A DNA stretch of 64,000 nt, from assembly GCF_000621325.1 (NCBI RefSeq), contig NZ_JHYQ01000002.1, forward strand, positions 124,001 to 188,000. The letters are read 5' to 3'. The translations under genes and the position numbers were made by a program. Below are positions 26,519 through 33,784 of this stretch, one piece after another; the first letter of the stretch is position 1, and each line of letters begins with the position of its first letter. The notes under the pieces are model-generated. The model was not told the origin of the DNA. It ran no database searches and was given only the letters and a program-made list of their open reading frames with translations. This DNA comes from Thiothrix lacustris DSM 21227. GTDB taxonomy: Bacteria > Pseudomonadota > Gammaproteobacteria > Thiotrichales > Thiotrichaceae.

Positions 26519-27736
26519 TTACTTAACCACCTCAACATATCCGTTCTGGCATTTGATTAGATTTTGCTCTATCAATTTGTCTGTGATTCGTTCAGAAAAT
26601 GCCGAAGGTGTTAGGTATCGGTCATTTATTTCAGGATTGTTTTTGCACGATTCAATCCAGTGAGTAAGCATAACTTGCGCCTGATCTGGATTATGACCAC
26701 TAAGCTCTAAGTTCCGGCGTTGCGCATCAATCAAGCTATGCAGAACTACCATTGCCGCCTTTGGGTTCTTCCCGCTGGCAACAGCAGTATGCTTTTCATT
26801 TTTTGCGCCGTCATAATCCGGCATGTAGTGCAGCGTAGCGGATGCGATAAACTCGCCATCATCACCGCTCCACCCTTCTAGGATTTCCGTTTTAAGCTCA
26901 AAACTCATTGCTTTAAACGGCTCTGATTCCTTGGCTTTTGTTGAGCTAGCGGTAACGATGCGGTCGGTCATTGCCACCTGTATTTCAGTGTCGAGGCTTG
27001 CCCTCAATACGCTACTGCCACGCGCTCTATCGGATGCGCCATGCCCCGTGTGATGAACCACAAGCACCACAATTCCGGGGAATGCCTCCCGGATTTTGTC
27101 AGCAGAACGGACGTATGCCGACATATCCCTAGTGCTGTTTTCGTCGCCTTCCATTGTGCGTTGGAGCGTATCCAATACGATTAGGCGCAAATCATCCACG
27201 CCTAACCCCCTGATAGACTCAATAAAGCTATCTGTATCATGCGGTAGCGTGCATACGCCATCCATCAGCAGGAAGTTTTCGGCAATAGTGCTATGTCCGC
27301 CTTGCCGTTGCGCCCATGCAGTGACGCGCCGCTTAATGCCAGCTTTGCCCTCACCTGCCACATAAATTGCTTTGCCGCCTGTAACCTTGTGTCCGTAATA
27401 GCTGGCGTTTGTGGCAATTGCTAGGCATAAATCAATGGCAACAAATGATTTACCGCTACCAGACGCGCCATAAAGCCCTGCAAAAGAATCTTGTTCTATA
27501 ACATCACGCACAAGCCATTTAATGGGCTTAGGTGTGAATAAATCCATCCCGCTGCCGAATGTAAAACGCGCTTTAGCCTGCTTTGGTTGCGCATCAGAAA
27601 GCGACTCATAAGCAGGGTCGTCTGCATAAACTGGCGGTTCGTCAAAATGCCAGCTTGGAGGCTCTGCAAAATCATCGTTGCGACTATCGGTATTAGGGAT
27701 TGTTTCGGCTTCATACTCATTGAATGACTTAAACAT
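26519..27736 (-). CDS. RepA-like hexameric ATPase/helicase (AAA_25 type)
   Basis: This 405-residue protein has a RecA-like core: Walker A GASGSGKSFVAIDLCL at about 90, IYVAGEGKAGIKRR, Walker B LRLIVLDTLQR, and VVHHTGHGASDRARGSS. It matches the RepA/DnaB-like ATPases of RSF1010-type plasmids and phage-related islands. The first ~65 residues are acidic and the C-terminal ~100 may form a winged helix. It should unwind DNA at the element's origin, likely the hexamer array just downstream. It overlaps the primase-like gene by eight bases. Confidence 0.85.
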   Translation of the reverse strand: MFKSFNEYEAETIPNTDSRNDDFAEPPSWHFDEPPVYADDPAYESLSDAQPKQAKARFTFGSGMDLFTPKPIKWLVRDVIEQDSFAGLYGASGSGKSFVAIDLCLAIATNASYYGHKVTGGKAIYVAGEGKAGIKRRVTAWAQRQGGHSTIAENFLLMDGVCTLPHDTDSFIESIRGLGVDDLRLIVLDTLQRTMEGDENSTRDMSAYVRSADKIREAFPGIVVLVVHHTGHGASDRARGSSVLRASLDTEIQVAMTDRIVTASSTKAKESEPFKAMSFELKTEILEGWSGDDGEFIASATLHYMPDYDGAKNEKHTAVASGKNPKAAMVVLHSLIDAQRRNLELSGHNPDQAQVMLTHWIESCKNNPEINDRYLTPSAFSERITDKLIEQNLIKCQNGYVEVVK

Positions 27737-28439
27737 AATCCACCCCTTTTTGATGTGCGTAGGCTTCGAGTATTGCCGCGTTAAGCTCTTGCGCCGTGTT
27801 TACTTCGTCAATTGTGGGTTCGGCAATAAAAGCCTTGTTAAACTTCATTGCTTCACGCTGTAAATGCTGTCTAAAGCGGATTTCATCAATCAGATTTTCG
27901 AGCATGGTTAATACGTCGCTGTCACGTCTAGTTTGTTCGTATCTTTTTGCAATAGTGGCTTGTACTTCTCTTTCACGCTTTTCAGCAGCTATCCGTAAAG
28001 CTTTTTTCTTTGATTCATCCATATTGGATAATCCGAGATAATCAGCCACGGCTTTTAATTGCTCTTGTGGAGTCCAGCCGAAAACATGCCCTAGTAATTC
28101 AAAGCCGTCTTCGACTTGCGTATTGCCAACACCGCCGCCGCAAATCCATCTACCTGTATTCGCATAATCCGGCATAACCCTAAAACGGTCTTTTCCGCCG
28201 CAACCTTGGCAAGCCGTATGTTTTGCGTGAGACATGGTTTTAAGCTGGATACCTAATGCACGGTGGATGCTCTCCCATTTTCCATAGGCAACTTTTTTCA
28301 CTTCAATGAAACTAAGCTGATTATTTGCATCAGGTTTGCTATAATTCTTCGTGGAAGTTGAACATATCCCCCCGTTTGGTTGACCGCCTGCGGGGTTTCT
28401 GCTTTTTGGGATTTGCTCCCGAATTGCTACCTGCATCAT
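27729..28439 (-). CDS. Primase-like zinc-ribbon protein without a catalytic domain
   Basis: The 236-residue protein has a zinc-ribbon resembling the T7 gp4/P4 primase N-terminus: CQGCGGKDRFRVMPD, then GRWICGGGVG and DGFELLGHVFGWT. The usual fourth cysteine is replaced in WICGGG, and no Toprim or prim-pol domain follows; the last ~100 residues are charged helices. It may load the RepA-like ATPase or recruit the host primase. The start (ATGATG) overlaps the stop of the AlpA-like gene and its end overlaps repA, so all three are coupled. Confidence 0.7.
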   Translation of the reverse strand: MMQVAIREQIPKSRNPAGGQPNGGICSTSTKNYSKPDANNQLSFIEVKKVAYGKWESIHRALGIQLKTMSHAKHTACQGCGGKDRFRVMPDYANTGRWICGGGVGNTQVEDGFELLGHVFGWTPQEQLKAVADYLGLSNMDESKKKALRIAAEKREREVQATIAKRYEQTRRDSDVLTMLENLIDEIRFRQHLQREAMKFNKAFIAEPTIDEVNTAQELNAAILEAYAHQKGVDYV

Positions 28440-28648
28440 TACTTTATACCTCCCGCGTTAAGCCACGCATCAAGCGTTGATTTTCTCCACGCAAGGCGCA
28501 TCTGTGACAACCTGATTGCTGGTGGCAATAATCCTTTGTCCAGATGACGACGCAATGTCCAGCGCGATAAGTGCAGTTCCTTTTGTAAGCCAGCATACCC
28601 GATGATTAGCGGGTCGTTTTGAATGGCGTTATTGCTGTTTTGGGTCAT
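28439..28648 (-). CDS. AlpA-like helix-turn-helix regulator
   Basis: This 69-residue protein has a MerR/AlpA-type helix-turn-helix: IIGYAGLQKELHLSRWTLRRH followed by the wing-like KGLLPPAIRLSQMRLAWRKS. AlpA and P4 Vis proteins activate excision or regulate satellite genes. Its place directly ahead of the primase-like and RepA-like genes suggests it controls replication or excision. It is the first gene of that group; upstream (28649-28773) is the end region of the membrane-protein operon. Confidence 0.75.
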   Translation of the reverse strand: MTQNSNNAIQNDPLIIGYAGLQKELHLSRWTLRRHLDKGLLPPAIRLSQMRLAWRKSTLDAWLNAGGIK

Positions 28649-28738
28649 GATGTCTAATCCTGTTTGTTTCGGTGCGCTTATGGTGCATCAGTGTCTAGTT
28701 AGGTTTTTTTGAGGTTTCCACTTGGAAGCCCCTAAGAA

Positions 28739-28762
28739 ATGGCAAGGCTTGCGCCCTGCCAT
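28739..28762 (-). terminator. Stem-loop after the membrane-protein operon
   Basis: A 10-bp stem with one G-T wobble and a four-base loop lies 12 bases beyond the stop of the 28774-30342 gene. Only a weak T stretch (TTTCTT) follows, so it may terminate partially and let some transcription reach the replication genes. Confidence 0.4.
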
Positions 28763-28773
28763 CACCATTCCTG

Positions 28774-30342
28774 CTACGCTTTACGCCTCCGATTTCTTGC
28801 CTTGAGAACTTCCGCTCTTTCAGGATTCAACTTGTTGTGCCATTCATCGCTACAGTTCCCGCCGCCCTCACGCTTGTTTCTGGAGTGGCTACAGAAGATA
28901 TGAAAGCGATTCACTTTCTTGAAAGACTTCCCGCAATTCGGACAGTTAATGACAGTACCAGCACCCGCGCTTTCAGCCTTACTGTAAGCGTCTACAGAGG
29001 TCTGTAATACAGACCTCTGTAGGTTGCCAGTGTCTGTAACTACAGAGGTCTGTAGGGCGTTCTGTGAGTGCTTACGCGGGATCAGTGAATAGTCATCAGG
29101 TGTCGGTCTGTCATTGGTAGGCCATACAATTTGTTGCGGGTATTTCTTGCGGTTTTCCGCTTCCAGTGATTCGCCAGACTTGCGACTAGGGACAAATCCG
29201 AATGCAGGTTTTTCGGCTTTCGCTGGCAATTGTGGTTCATCTTGCCACTTGAAAAGCTTGCTAGACGGGGAGGGGACAAAACCAAAATTAGACTTGTTGT
29301 CTTTGTAAGGAACTCCCTTTGTAGTTACCGCAAAATCAGCCCCTTGTTCATCCATTGGGACATTCAGCGGCTTGTCGGATAAATCAATAGTTCGATTATC
29401 TTTGAAGTCGCCCGAATCAAATGTTTTGCCAGTCGCTTTAAAATACTCACCATTCAATCCTTTCAGCGAGGAACTGTAAGTATCAATGCCACGTAATGCC
29501 CGTGCTTCATTAAAGATCGTGGTGATATGGATAAGCTCAAAGAACAAAGCCGCAATAATGACGACAATCATAGTTCCTGCGTCATTGCTCATATTAACGA
29601 TTTCAGCCGCATATTTAGCAGCGGGTAGGGCGTGATTATCCCGCTCCCGCTCTAATGCATCCTGCTTTGCACCAATTGCCGCAACATTGGCAGAGGCCAC
29701 ACTTTCGCGTTCTGCACTGGCTTGAGCTTTCAGGCTATCCACTTTCGCTTGTGAGTTATTGCAATCCTTCACAGACCGCTCCTTTAAGCGACGTTCACAG
29801 CCTGCCAGCTTATATTCAGCATCAGCGATTAAACCCGCAATAGCGCCACCTGATGAGCTACTAACGGCAGTATTTAGGATGTTTTCGCCTGCCTTGCTGT
29901 TTTCGACAGAGTGAAATGATTTCGCCTGCAAGTTTGAACTGCTTGAAATAGACTCATAGTACAGGCCGGAAATCAGCGCCAGCGCGATAATCGCGTGAAT
30001 GATTAGCTGGCCTCTGTGACTACGCTCTACACTGTTTTTAGCAATCGCTTTGTAATTGAAATGCTTTGCCAGTGAGAGGGCAAGGGGTACACAAAACACC
30101 GTTACAATTGCCCAGACCATGCCGATCACGTTGGTGTAATTGGAAAAGATGTATTCCTGCAAATTCCAGACGGTCACGCCTGCGAAAATTACAGATGTGA
30201 AGCTGAAGTAAATAAAGTAGGTGGCAATCGTGAAAATGGACTGACTGGTTTTTATGCCTTTCAGGTCATGTTGATGTGATTGCAGTTTTTGGGTGCTTTC
30301 GGTCAAATCTTGAGAAAGCGAGTAAGCGTTAGATAAGTTCAT
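28774..30342 (-). CDS. Four-TM protein with coiled-coil loop and C-terminal zinc finger, unknown function
   Basis: The ATG at 30342 has AGGGG upstream; a longer start at 30360 would overlap the previous gene. Of 522 residues, hydrophobic helices lie at about 36-57, 71-92, 113-130 and 255-274. Between the third and fourth is a ~120-residue charged helical region (about 140-250) predicted to be a periplasmic coiled coil. The cytoplasmic tail (about 280-522) is hydrophilic with repeats such as AFGFVPS/NFGFVPS and ends in a zinc finger, CPNCGKSFKKVNRFHIFCSH then NCSDEW. I do not recognise the family. It is the largest gene of the element and last in an operon of coupled genes; a cell-envelope or host-interaction role is only inferred. 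Confidence 0.75.
   Translation of the reverse strand: MNLSNAYSLSQDLTESTQKLQSHQHDLKGIKTSQSIFTIATYFIYFSFTSVIFAGVTVWNLQEYIFSNYTNVIGMVWAIVTVFCVPLALSLAKHFNYKAIAKNSVERSHRGQLIIHAIIALALISGLYYESISSSSNLQAKSFHSVENSKAGENILNTAVSSSSGGAIAGLIADAEYKLAGCERRLKERSVKDCNNSQAKVDSLKAQASAERESVASANVAAIGAKQDALERERDNHALPAAKYAAEIVNMSNDAGTMIVVIIAALFFELIHITTIFNEARALRGIDTYSSSLKGLNGEYFKATGKTFDSGDFKDNRTIDLSDKPLNVPMDEQGADFAVTTKGVPYKDNKSNFGFVPSPSSKLFKWQDEPQLPAKAEKPAFGFVPSRKSGESLEAENRKKYPQQIVWPTNDRPTPDDYSLIPRKHSQNALQTSVVTDTGNLQRSVLQTSVDAYSKAESAGAGTVINCPNCGKSFKKVNRFHIFCSHSRNKREGGGNCSDEWHNKLNPERAEVLKARNRRRKA
28992..29054. repeat. 31-bp perfect palindrome plus third copy inside a coding region
   Basis: CTACAGAGGTCTGTA occurs at 28992-29006, inverted at 29008-29022 (one central base between) and again direct at 29040-29054. 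The pair forms a perfect palindrome of 15-base arms. It lies in the linker before the zinc finger of the membrane protein, where it encodes LQTSV-type repeats. It could be a protein-binding or recombination site, or a small inserted palindromic repeat. Confidence 0.75.
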
Positions 30343-30344
30343 GA

Positions 30345-30641
30345 TTAAGCCCCTAACCAAGAAACAACAAATAGACCGACCAGATAAAACAGTCTGATTA
30401 AACTGTTATCAGGTAGTGACCACATGGAAATGGTGATTCCCAAAGACGCGATAACAGGGAATATCCTGTACACCGTGTATATGTGGTTGCCATCGTCGGC
30501 AATGCTGGCAAATGTCATGGCGTAGAAGCCCACAAATGCCACTGCCAGGCCATTGGTTGCGTAGGGGAAAGCCTTGCTGTAATCGCGGCTCTTGAGGAAT
30601 TGCGCCACGTTGGACAGTGCGGAATAGGGTAGGTTACTCAT
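30345..30641 (-). CDS. Small membrane protein of unknown function
   Basis: This 98-residue protein has about three hydrophobic segments, near 30-50, 57-75 and 80-97 (GLAVAFVGFYAMTFAS, IFPVIASLGITISMW, LFYLVGLFVVSWLGA). It starts with ATGA overlap from the preceding gene and ends two bases before the 4-TM protein gene, which suggests the two membrane proteins are made together. No known family is recognised. Confidence 0.65.
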   Translation of the reverse strand: MSNLPYSALSNVAQFLKSRDYSKAFPYATNGLAVAFVGFYAMTFASIADDGNHIYTVYRIFPVIASLGITISMWSLPDNSLIRLFYLVGLFVVSWLGA

Positions 30642-30829
30642 ATCCGCGCCTCCATTGCATCAGTCAAGCCAGCACGGATACTTTCCGCTTTGACTTCATG
30701 CGCATTGGTTGCGTAGATCGCACTGTATGCGCCTAATCCCCAATGAGTAGCGGCATATTCGCGGCTGGTGGTGCATCCAGTGATTAGGCGTAAACCGTTG
30801 ATAAGCTCAATTTTGATGAAGAATTTCAT
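30638..30829 (-). CDS. Small protein of unknown function
   Basis: The ATG at 30829 is preceded by GAGGTG and overlaps the stop of the previous gene (ATGA), so it is preferred over an upstream in-frame start at 30868. The 63-residue protein begins MKFFIKIELINGLRLITG and includes SREYAATHWGLGAYSAIYAT. It looks like a small soluble alpha/beta protein. Co-translation with its neighbours is the main support that it is a gene. Confidence 0.6.
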   Translation of the reverse strand: MKFFIKIELINGLRLITGCTTSREYAATHWGLGAYSAIYATNAHEVKAESIRAGLTDAMEARI

Positions 30830-31035
30830 GGCTGCACCTCCATCAAATCCGCACGGACTAGCGCCCACAAGGTTTGCATGTTGGATATTTCTGTATCCAT
30901 GCCAGAAATCGCGGCTTGTTTCGTTGCAGGTCGGGTGAAGAATTGCCCCAGTACGATGGAATGCGACTTCATGCGGGTTGCTACATCAGAAAGAGCGTCG
31001 AGACGTTGTTTCGGGGTGAGATGTGCATAGTTCAT
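30826..31035 (-). CDS. Small helical protein of unknown function
   Basis: The 69-residue protein (MNYAHLTPKQRLDALSDVAT...) is predicted largely helical and has no membrane segment. It is joined to both neighbours by ATGA-type overlaps, which supports its being translated. No family is recognised. Confidence 0.6.
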   Translation of the reverse strand: MNYAHLTPKQRLDALSDVATRMKSHSIVLGQFFTRPATKQAAISGMDTEISNMQTLWALVRADLMEVQP

Positions 31036-31319
31036 GCTGCATCCCCCTGAATCATCAAAACTTTGTCGTAAGCAATTCCCGCTAGAATTCGCGTTGTATT
31101 GCCGTCTGTGAGGGCTTCAGCGTCTGCGTTAAGCAGTATGTCAAGAATTGCTCTAACGTCCTGTAACGCGCCTGTAACGTCGGTTTTGGGTGTAGTTGCA
31201 ACCATCGCTTCAACGGCTTGCAGCAAAATACGTTGATTTTCGATGCTCATTGAACGCATCAATTCAATAACGCGGGTTTGACTGTAATCTACAGTCTGGT
31301 TTGTGTTAAGATTTTCCAT
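31032..31319 (-). CDS. Small helical protein of unknown function
   Basis: This 95-residue acidic protein (MENLNTNQTVDYSQTRVIEL...) has helical character (ENQRILLQAVEAMVATTP, LQDVRAILDILLNADAEAL). A ribosome site-like AAAAAAGGT lies ahead of the ATG. It follows the Arc-like repressor gene after 104 bases containing a hairpin, and is coupled to the next gene by ATGA. Function unknown. Confidence 0.6.
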   Translation of the reverse strand: MENLNTNQTVDYSQTRVIELMRSMSIENQRILLQAVEAMVATTPKTDVTGALQDVRAILDILLNADAEALTDGNTTRILAGIAYDKVLMIQGDAA

Positions 31320-31393
31320 GCTGGATACCTTTTTTGTGTGGTTTTCAGTAACTTGGCTGTTTGAGAACTCGACCTCTCATTCAACCCTTAAAT

Positions 31394-31415
31394 GCCTCAC
31401 CCGAAAGAGTGGGGC
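31394..31415. terminator. Hairpin between the Arc-like gene and the unknown operon
   Basis: GCCTCAC and GTGGGGC form a 7-bp stem with one G-T pair. On the + strand it is followed by GTTTTCGTTT; on the leftward transcript only a short T run follows, so it may attenuate expression of the genes after the Arc-like repressor. Confidence 0.4.
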
Positions 31416-31423
31416 GTTTTCGT

Positions 31424-31585
31424 TTATGCGTGTTGTGTTTGAGTTGCCTCCTTTGCCATTTCTGCTTTCAGGATGCGGACAAGTTCCGCGTTCATGCTTC
31501 TATCGTTGGTCTTCGCCCGATCTGTCAGCCATTGGTGAACAGGTGCGGGCATTCTTGCTTGTGTTTTCTTGTCTGGCTCTGTCAT
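31424..31585 (-). CDS. Arc-family ribbon-helix-helix repressor (53 residues)
   Basis: Reading leftward from the ATG ending at 31585 gives MTEPDKKTQARMPAPVHQWL, then TDRAKTNDRSMNAELVRILK and a short Lys/Thr/Gln tail. The ARMPAPVHQWL strand and RSMNAELVRIL helix match P22 Arc and Mnt (RMPMEVREKL, RSMNSELLQIV). It is 53 codons plus stop and easy to miss because of its size. It heads the leftward operon and is divergent from the Mnt-like gene at 31713. It should dimerise and bind operators in 31586-31712. Confidence 0.85.
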   Translation of the reverse strand: MTEPDKKTQARMPAPVHQWLTDRAKTNDRSMNAELVRILKAEMAKEATQTQHA

Positions 31586-31615
31586 TGCTAAAATTCCAAT
31601 ATAGTTAAAATAGAT

Positions 31616-31677
31616 ACTAAATTAGTTAGTGAGAATACGGTATTAGTTATTTTTGAGCTTGTCAACTAAATTAGTTG
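31616..31677. promoter_or_regulatory. Repeated operators between the divergent Arc/Mnt-type repressors
   Basis: ACTAAATTAGTT occurs at 31616-31627 and again at 31665-31676, 49 bases apart, with a related TATTAGTTAT at 31641-31650. Each is nearly palindromic. They lie in the only gap between the two repressor genes, where both promoters must be, and are good candidates for Arc/Mnt-type operators. Confidence 0.65.
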
Positions 31678-31712
31678 TAGAATGTGGCATAAATTCAATT
31701 AGGCGTTACCGG

Positions 31713-31943
31713 ATGGCAAAGCAAGACGACTTTTTCAAGATGCAGGTGAGAATTCCAATGGAGCTGTACGAACAACTCAAAGAATCATCTGATGAAAATT
31801 TCAGGAGCTTGAATGCGGAAATTATCTATCTGCTGTCGGTTTGCATGGGAAACAAGGCAACCTCAGCCACGCCGGATGAAGTGCGTAGCATCATCAGAGA
31901 GGAACTAGGCACGGCAATAAAAAAAAGCCTGAATAAAGTTTGA
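31713..31943 (+). CDS. Mnt-like ribbon-helix-helix repressor
   Basis: The ATG at 31713 starts MAKQDDFFKMQVRIPMELYE, very like P22 Mnt (MARDDPHFNFRMPMEVREKL); an upstream in-frame ATG at 31653 would run through the operators and is rejected. Of 76 residues, the strand KMQVRIP and helix FRSLNAEIIYLLSV form the DNA-binding part; the C-terminal ~35 residues (PDEVRSIIREELGTAIKKSL) probably form a coiled-coil oligomerisation segment as in Mnt. It is the only rightward gene of the element and probably represses the leftward operon. Confidence 0.85.
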   Translation: MAKQDDFFKMQVRIPMELYEQLKESSDENFRSLNAEIIYLLSVCMGNKATSATPDEVRSIIREELGTAIKKSLNKV

Positions 31944-32250
31944 CTGATTTTTACAGTTAGCAAACGTAGACGATTCTTTGAGAGTTGCGCGGGTAATCGC
32001 CCCAAAGATTCGCCCACGCTTACCCCGTTGGTGGTTGCGTCAAGGGTCACATTTCAAATGTGATGCCAATTTCCTCAAAATGAATGCGGGGAAATCCCGT
32101 ATTTAGTCCAGGAACGGCATAAGAAAACGCTAATATTCTAGGTGTAGGGGTATGTGCGATAAAGCCATGATCTTATTAAGAAATTCGGGATTAAGATTCG
32201 GTGCGCTAGACGTGAAAAAGCCGGAATGAATCCGGCTCTTGGTGGTGTGG
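31944..32250. promoter_or_regulatory. 307-base non-coding gap with a 17-bp palindrome at 32047-32063
   Basis: No credible gene is seen. TCACATTTCAAATGTGA at 32047-32063 is a perfect palindrome with 8-base arms around one central base, typical in size of a dimeric regulator site. A terminator for the genes to the right lies at 32213-32238. The remaining sequence shows no other clear signal. Confidence 0.5.
32213..32238 (-). terminator. Rho-independent terminator
   Basis: Read leftward, AGCCGG and CCGGCT form a 6-bp stem with a 7-base loop followed by TTTTTC. It lies 13 bases beyond the stop of the small gene at 32251-32436. Confidence 0.75.
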
Positions 32251-32436
32251 TTATCGCCGTGGGCGTGTGATCTGGAATTTTCCAACCTCAAAAAACAGCT
32301 TTGCTAGTTCCACATGAACCGCTGCACCTTCCGCCGTTGGGTCTTCAAGTAATTCCTCTGCAATGTCCATAGAAAGGTCGATAAGCTTATTGCCGCTGTC
32401 GATGTAATCAACGTACTTAACTTGCTCTTTTTTCAT
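32251..32436 (-). CDS. Small protein of unknown function
   Basis: The ATG at 32436 is preceded by AAAGGCAG; the gene overlaps the upstream GGKRxGAGRK gene by 20 bases. The 61-residue product (MKKEQVKYVDYIDSGNKLID...) is acidic and helical (IAEELLEDPTAEGAAVHVEL) with a basic end, ITRPRR. A terminator follows directly. No family is recognised; coupling to the upstream gene and the terminator support it as real. Confidence 0.6.
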   Translation of the reverse strand: MKKEQVKYVDYIDSGNKLIDLSMDIAEELLEDPTAEGAAVHVELAKLFFEVGKFQITRPRR

Positions 32437-32938
32437 GGTGTTTTGCTGCCTTTGCTTCGTTAATTTGCTGTTCAAGTATCACGCCACGTCCGACTAATCC
32501 AGCCTCTCGAATCGCCATTTCTTCCGAACCGATTTGATAGAGAAGTTCGAGCTTTTCAGTGTCGATAGGCTTGTATTCTTGCGTTTCAATGCCAAGCTCT
32601 CGCAATGCCAGCAATTCAACGATCTTAGGCAATGCCGCTCCCATTGCTGCAATCTCTAACGCCGCATCTGTCGGGGTGAGTTCGCCACTTTTCAACCGCA
32701 AAATGATTGGTTCAAGGTCTGCATCATTCATGACTTTGGGCTTTCCATAGCCACGATCTAGCAAGCTGTTTGCCGCTATCGCCCGTTGTGGTGATTCAGG
32801 GTTATTGAGAAGCTCCACAAGCGCATTAATAGCCGTTTGCGTATGTTGCCTAGCCAATTCGCGAACGTTGATTGTAGCGGCATTCAATGCGCCTCTCTTG
32901 CGTCCTGCACCGTCACGTTTTCCGCCTCGTCTTTCCAT
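32417..32938 (-). CDS. GGKRxGAGRK-type phage-island protein (small-terminase-like N-terminus)
   Basis: The 173-residue protein opens MERRGGKRDGAGRKRGALN, the basic glycine-rich motif often found at the start of phage DNA-binding and small-terminase-like proteins. A helical, repeat-like region follows (ALVELLNNPESPQRAIAANSL, LLDRGYGKP), then an acidic helical end. It could recognise a packaging site, which would fit a phage satellite, but a large terminase subunit is absent and the same motif occurs in proteins of unknown function. The ATG ending at 32938 follows GAGGATTTATTC. Confidence 0.55.
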   Translation of the reverse strand: MERRGGKRDGAGRKRGALNAATINVRELARQHTQTAINALVELLNNPESPQRAIAANSLLDRGYGKPKVMNDADLEPIILRLKSGELTPTDAALEIAAMGAALPKIVELLALRELGIETQEYKPIDTEKLELLYQIGSEEMAIREAGLVGRGVILEQQINEAKAAKHHEKRAS

Positions 32939-32968
32939 TTTGAATAAATCCTCTGGAATGATTGTTTA

Positions 32969-33517
32969 TCAAACGCCGTGATTCAGGCTGTATAAGTTCT
33001 GCGGTCGCTGGCAACCACTACCGAAGTCTTCGTAAGATTCAAAGAGTTCATCAGCATTCGGTGGCAAGTCGCTTGCTAGTCCCGTTTCAGAAAACGCTAT
33101 CCATGAAGCTAGTTCGCTTGTCAGAGGTTCGAGCTTTTGCACGGCTTCGATAGCGTCGTAATCAGCAATAATCCGCTTGGCTTCTTCGGCTTGAATGCCA
33201 GAATCAACCAATGCTTGACGCTTACGCTCAACAGACGCTTGACCGTTGGCAATCTCGCTACGCAAACCATTTATTAGGCTTGGAAGTCCCTGAAACTGTC
33301 GATGTGTGCGAATCTTGAGGAACTTATCAATCAATGCCTTACGGTCATCAATATCAAGCGTCAAGCTCTCAATTTCCTGCGTTTTTGCTTCGATAAGGCT
33401 ATCAACGCCTTTCGTAGTAACATTGTATTCTGCCAGCGTAGCACGGCACTGGTGCAGGGCTTCTAGCTTTGCGGTGAGTTCGTGACGTTTCAGGCAAGCC
33501 GTCTTAAATGTGGTCAT
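32969..33517 (-). CDS. Coiled-coil protein of unknown function
   Basis: The ATG at 33517 (MTTFKTACLKRHELTAKLEA...) is preferred; an upstream in-frame start at 33565 adds 16 unlikely residues. The ~182-residue protein is mostly charged helix with heptad-like leucines from about 5 to 140 and an acidic end (PPNADELFESYEDFGSG). It has no signal peptide or membrane segment. It lies 30 bases upstream of the GGKRxGAGRK gene and is probably co-transcribed with it. Confidence 0.6.
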   Translation of the reverse strand: MTTFKTACLKRHELTAKLEALHQCRATLAEYNVTTKGVDSLIEAKTQEIESLTLDIDDRKALIDKFLKIRTHRQFQGLPSLINGLRSEIANGQASVERKRQALVDSGIQAEEAKRIIADYDAIEAVQKLEPLTSELASWIAFSETGLASDLPPNADELFESYEDFGSGCQRPQNLYSLNHGV

Positions 33518-33672
33518 GTTTAAAATCTCAGTTGTGAACAAGCCGATAGTTTGAATGTTTATCAAAGCGGGATTTGATGCGGTTTCCTTGCGACGCTGTG
33601 ATGGACTTATGGGGCGTTTGTGACGGACTTGTGATGAAGGAATTTTTTCAAGTACTTGATTTTATTAAGGGT

Positions 33673-33699
33673 GTGATGAATGTGATGAATGTGATGAAC
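33673..33699 (+). repeat. Three tandem 9-base repeats (GTGATGAAT)
   Basis: GTGATGAAT, GTGATGAAT and GTGATGAAC follow one another in the 267-base gap between the coiled-coil gene and the second integrase; looser GTGATG and GTGACG copies lie upstream from about 33600. The reading frame across them is low-complexity and not counted as a gene. Possible regulator-binding repeats. Confidence 0.5.
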
Positions 33700-33736
33700 T
33701 TTGAACGTTTTCAGAATTCAGGGAATGTGACGGACA

Positions 33737-33762
33737 CAAAAAAGCCGGGACAATGCCCGGCT
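33737..33762 (-). terminator. Rho-independent terminator after the second integrase gene
   Basis: Read leftward, AGCCGGG and CCCGGCT form a 7-bp stem with a 6-base loop followed by TTTTTT. It separates the integrase transcript from the genes further left. Confidence 0.85.
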
Positions 33763-33784
33763 CTTGATTCGTGCAGGGCAGGGA

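Noticed and set aside
26298-26519. A 73-codon leftward reading frame across the TGTGTA array
   Set aside because: Its sequence is the repeats translated (Thr/His-rich); it overlaps xis and has no family resemblance. The array is better explained as a DNA site.
31303-31608. Rightward frame of about 100 codons beside the repressors
   Set aside because: It is antisense to the 53-residue Arc-like gene, which has clear family similarity.
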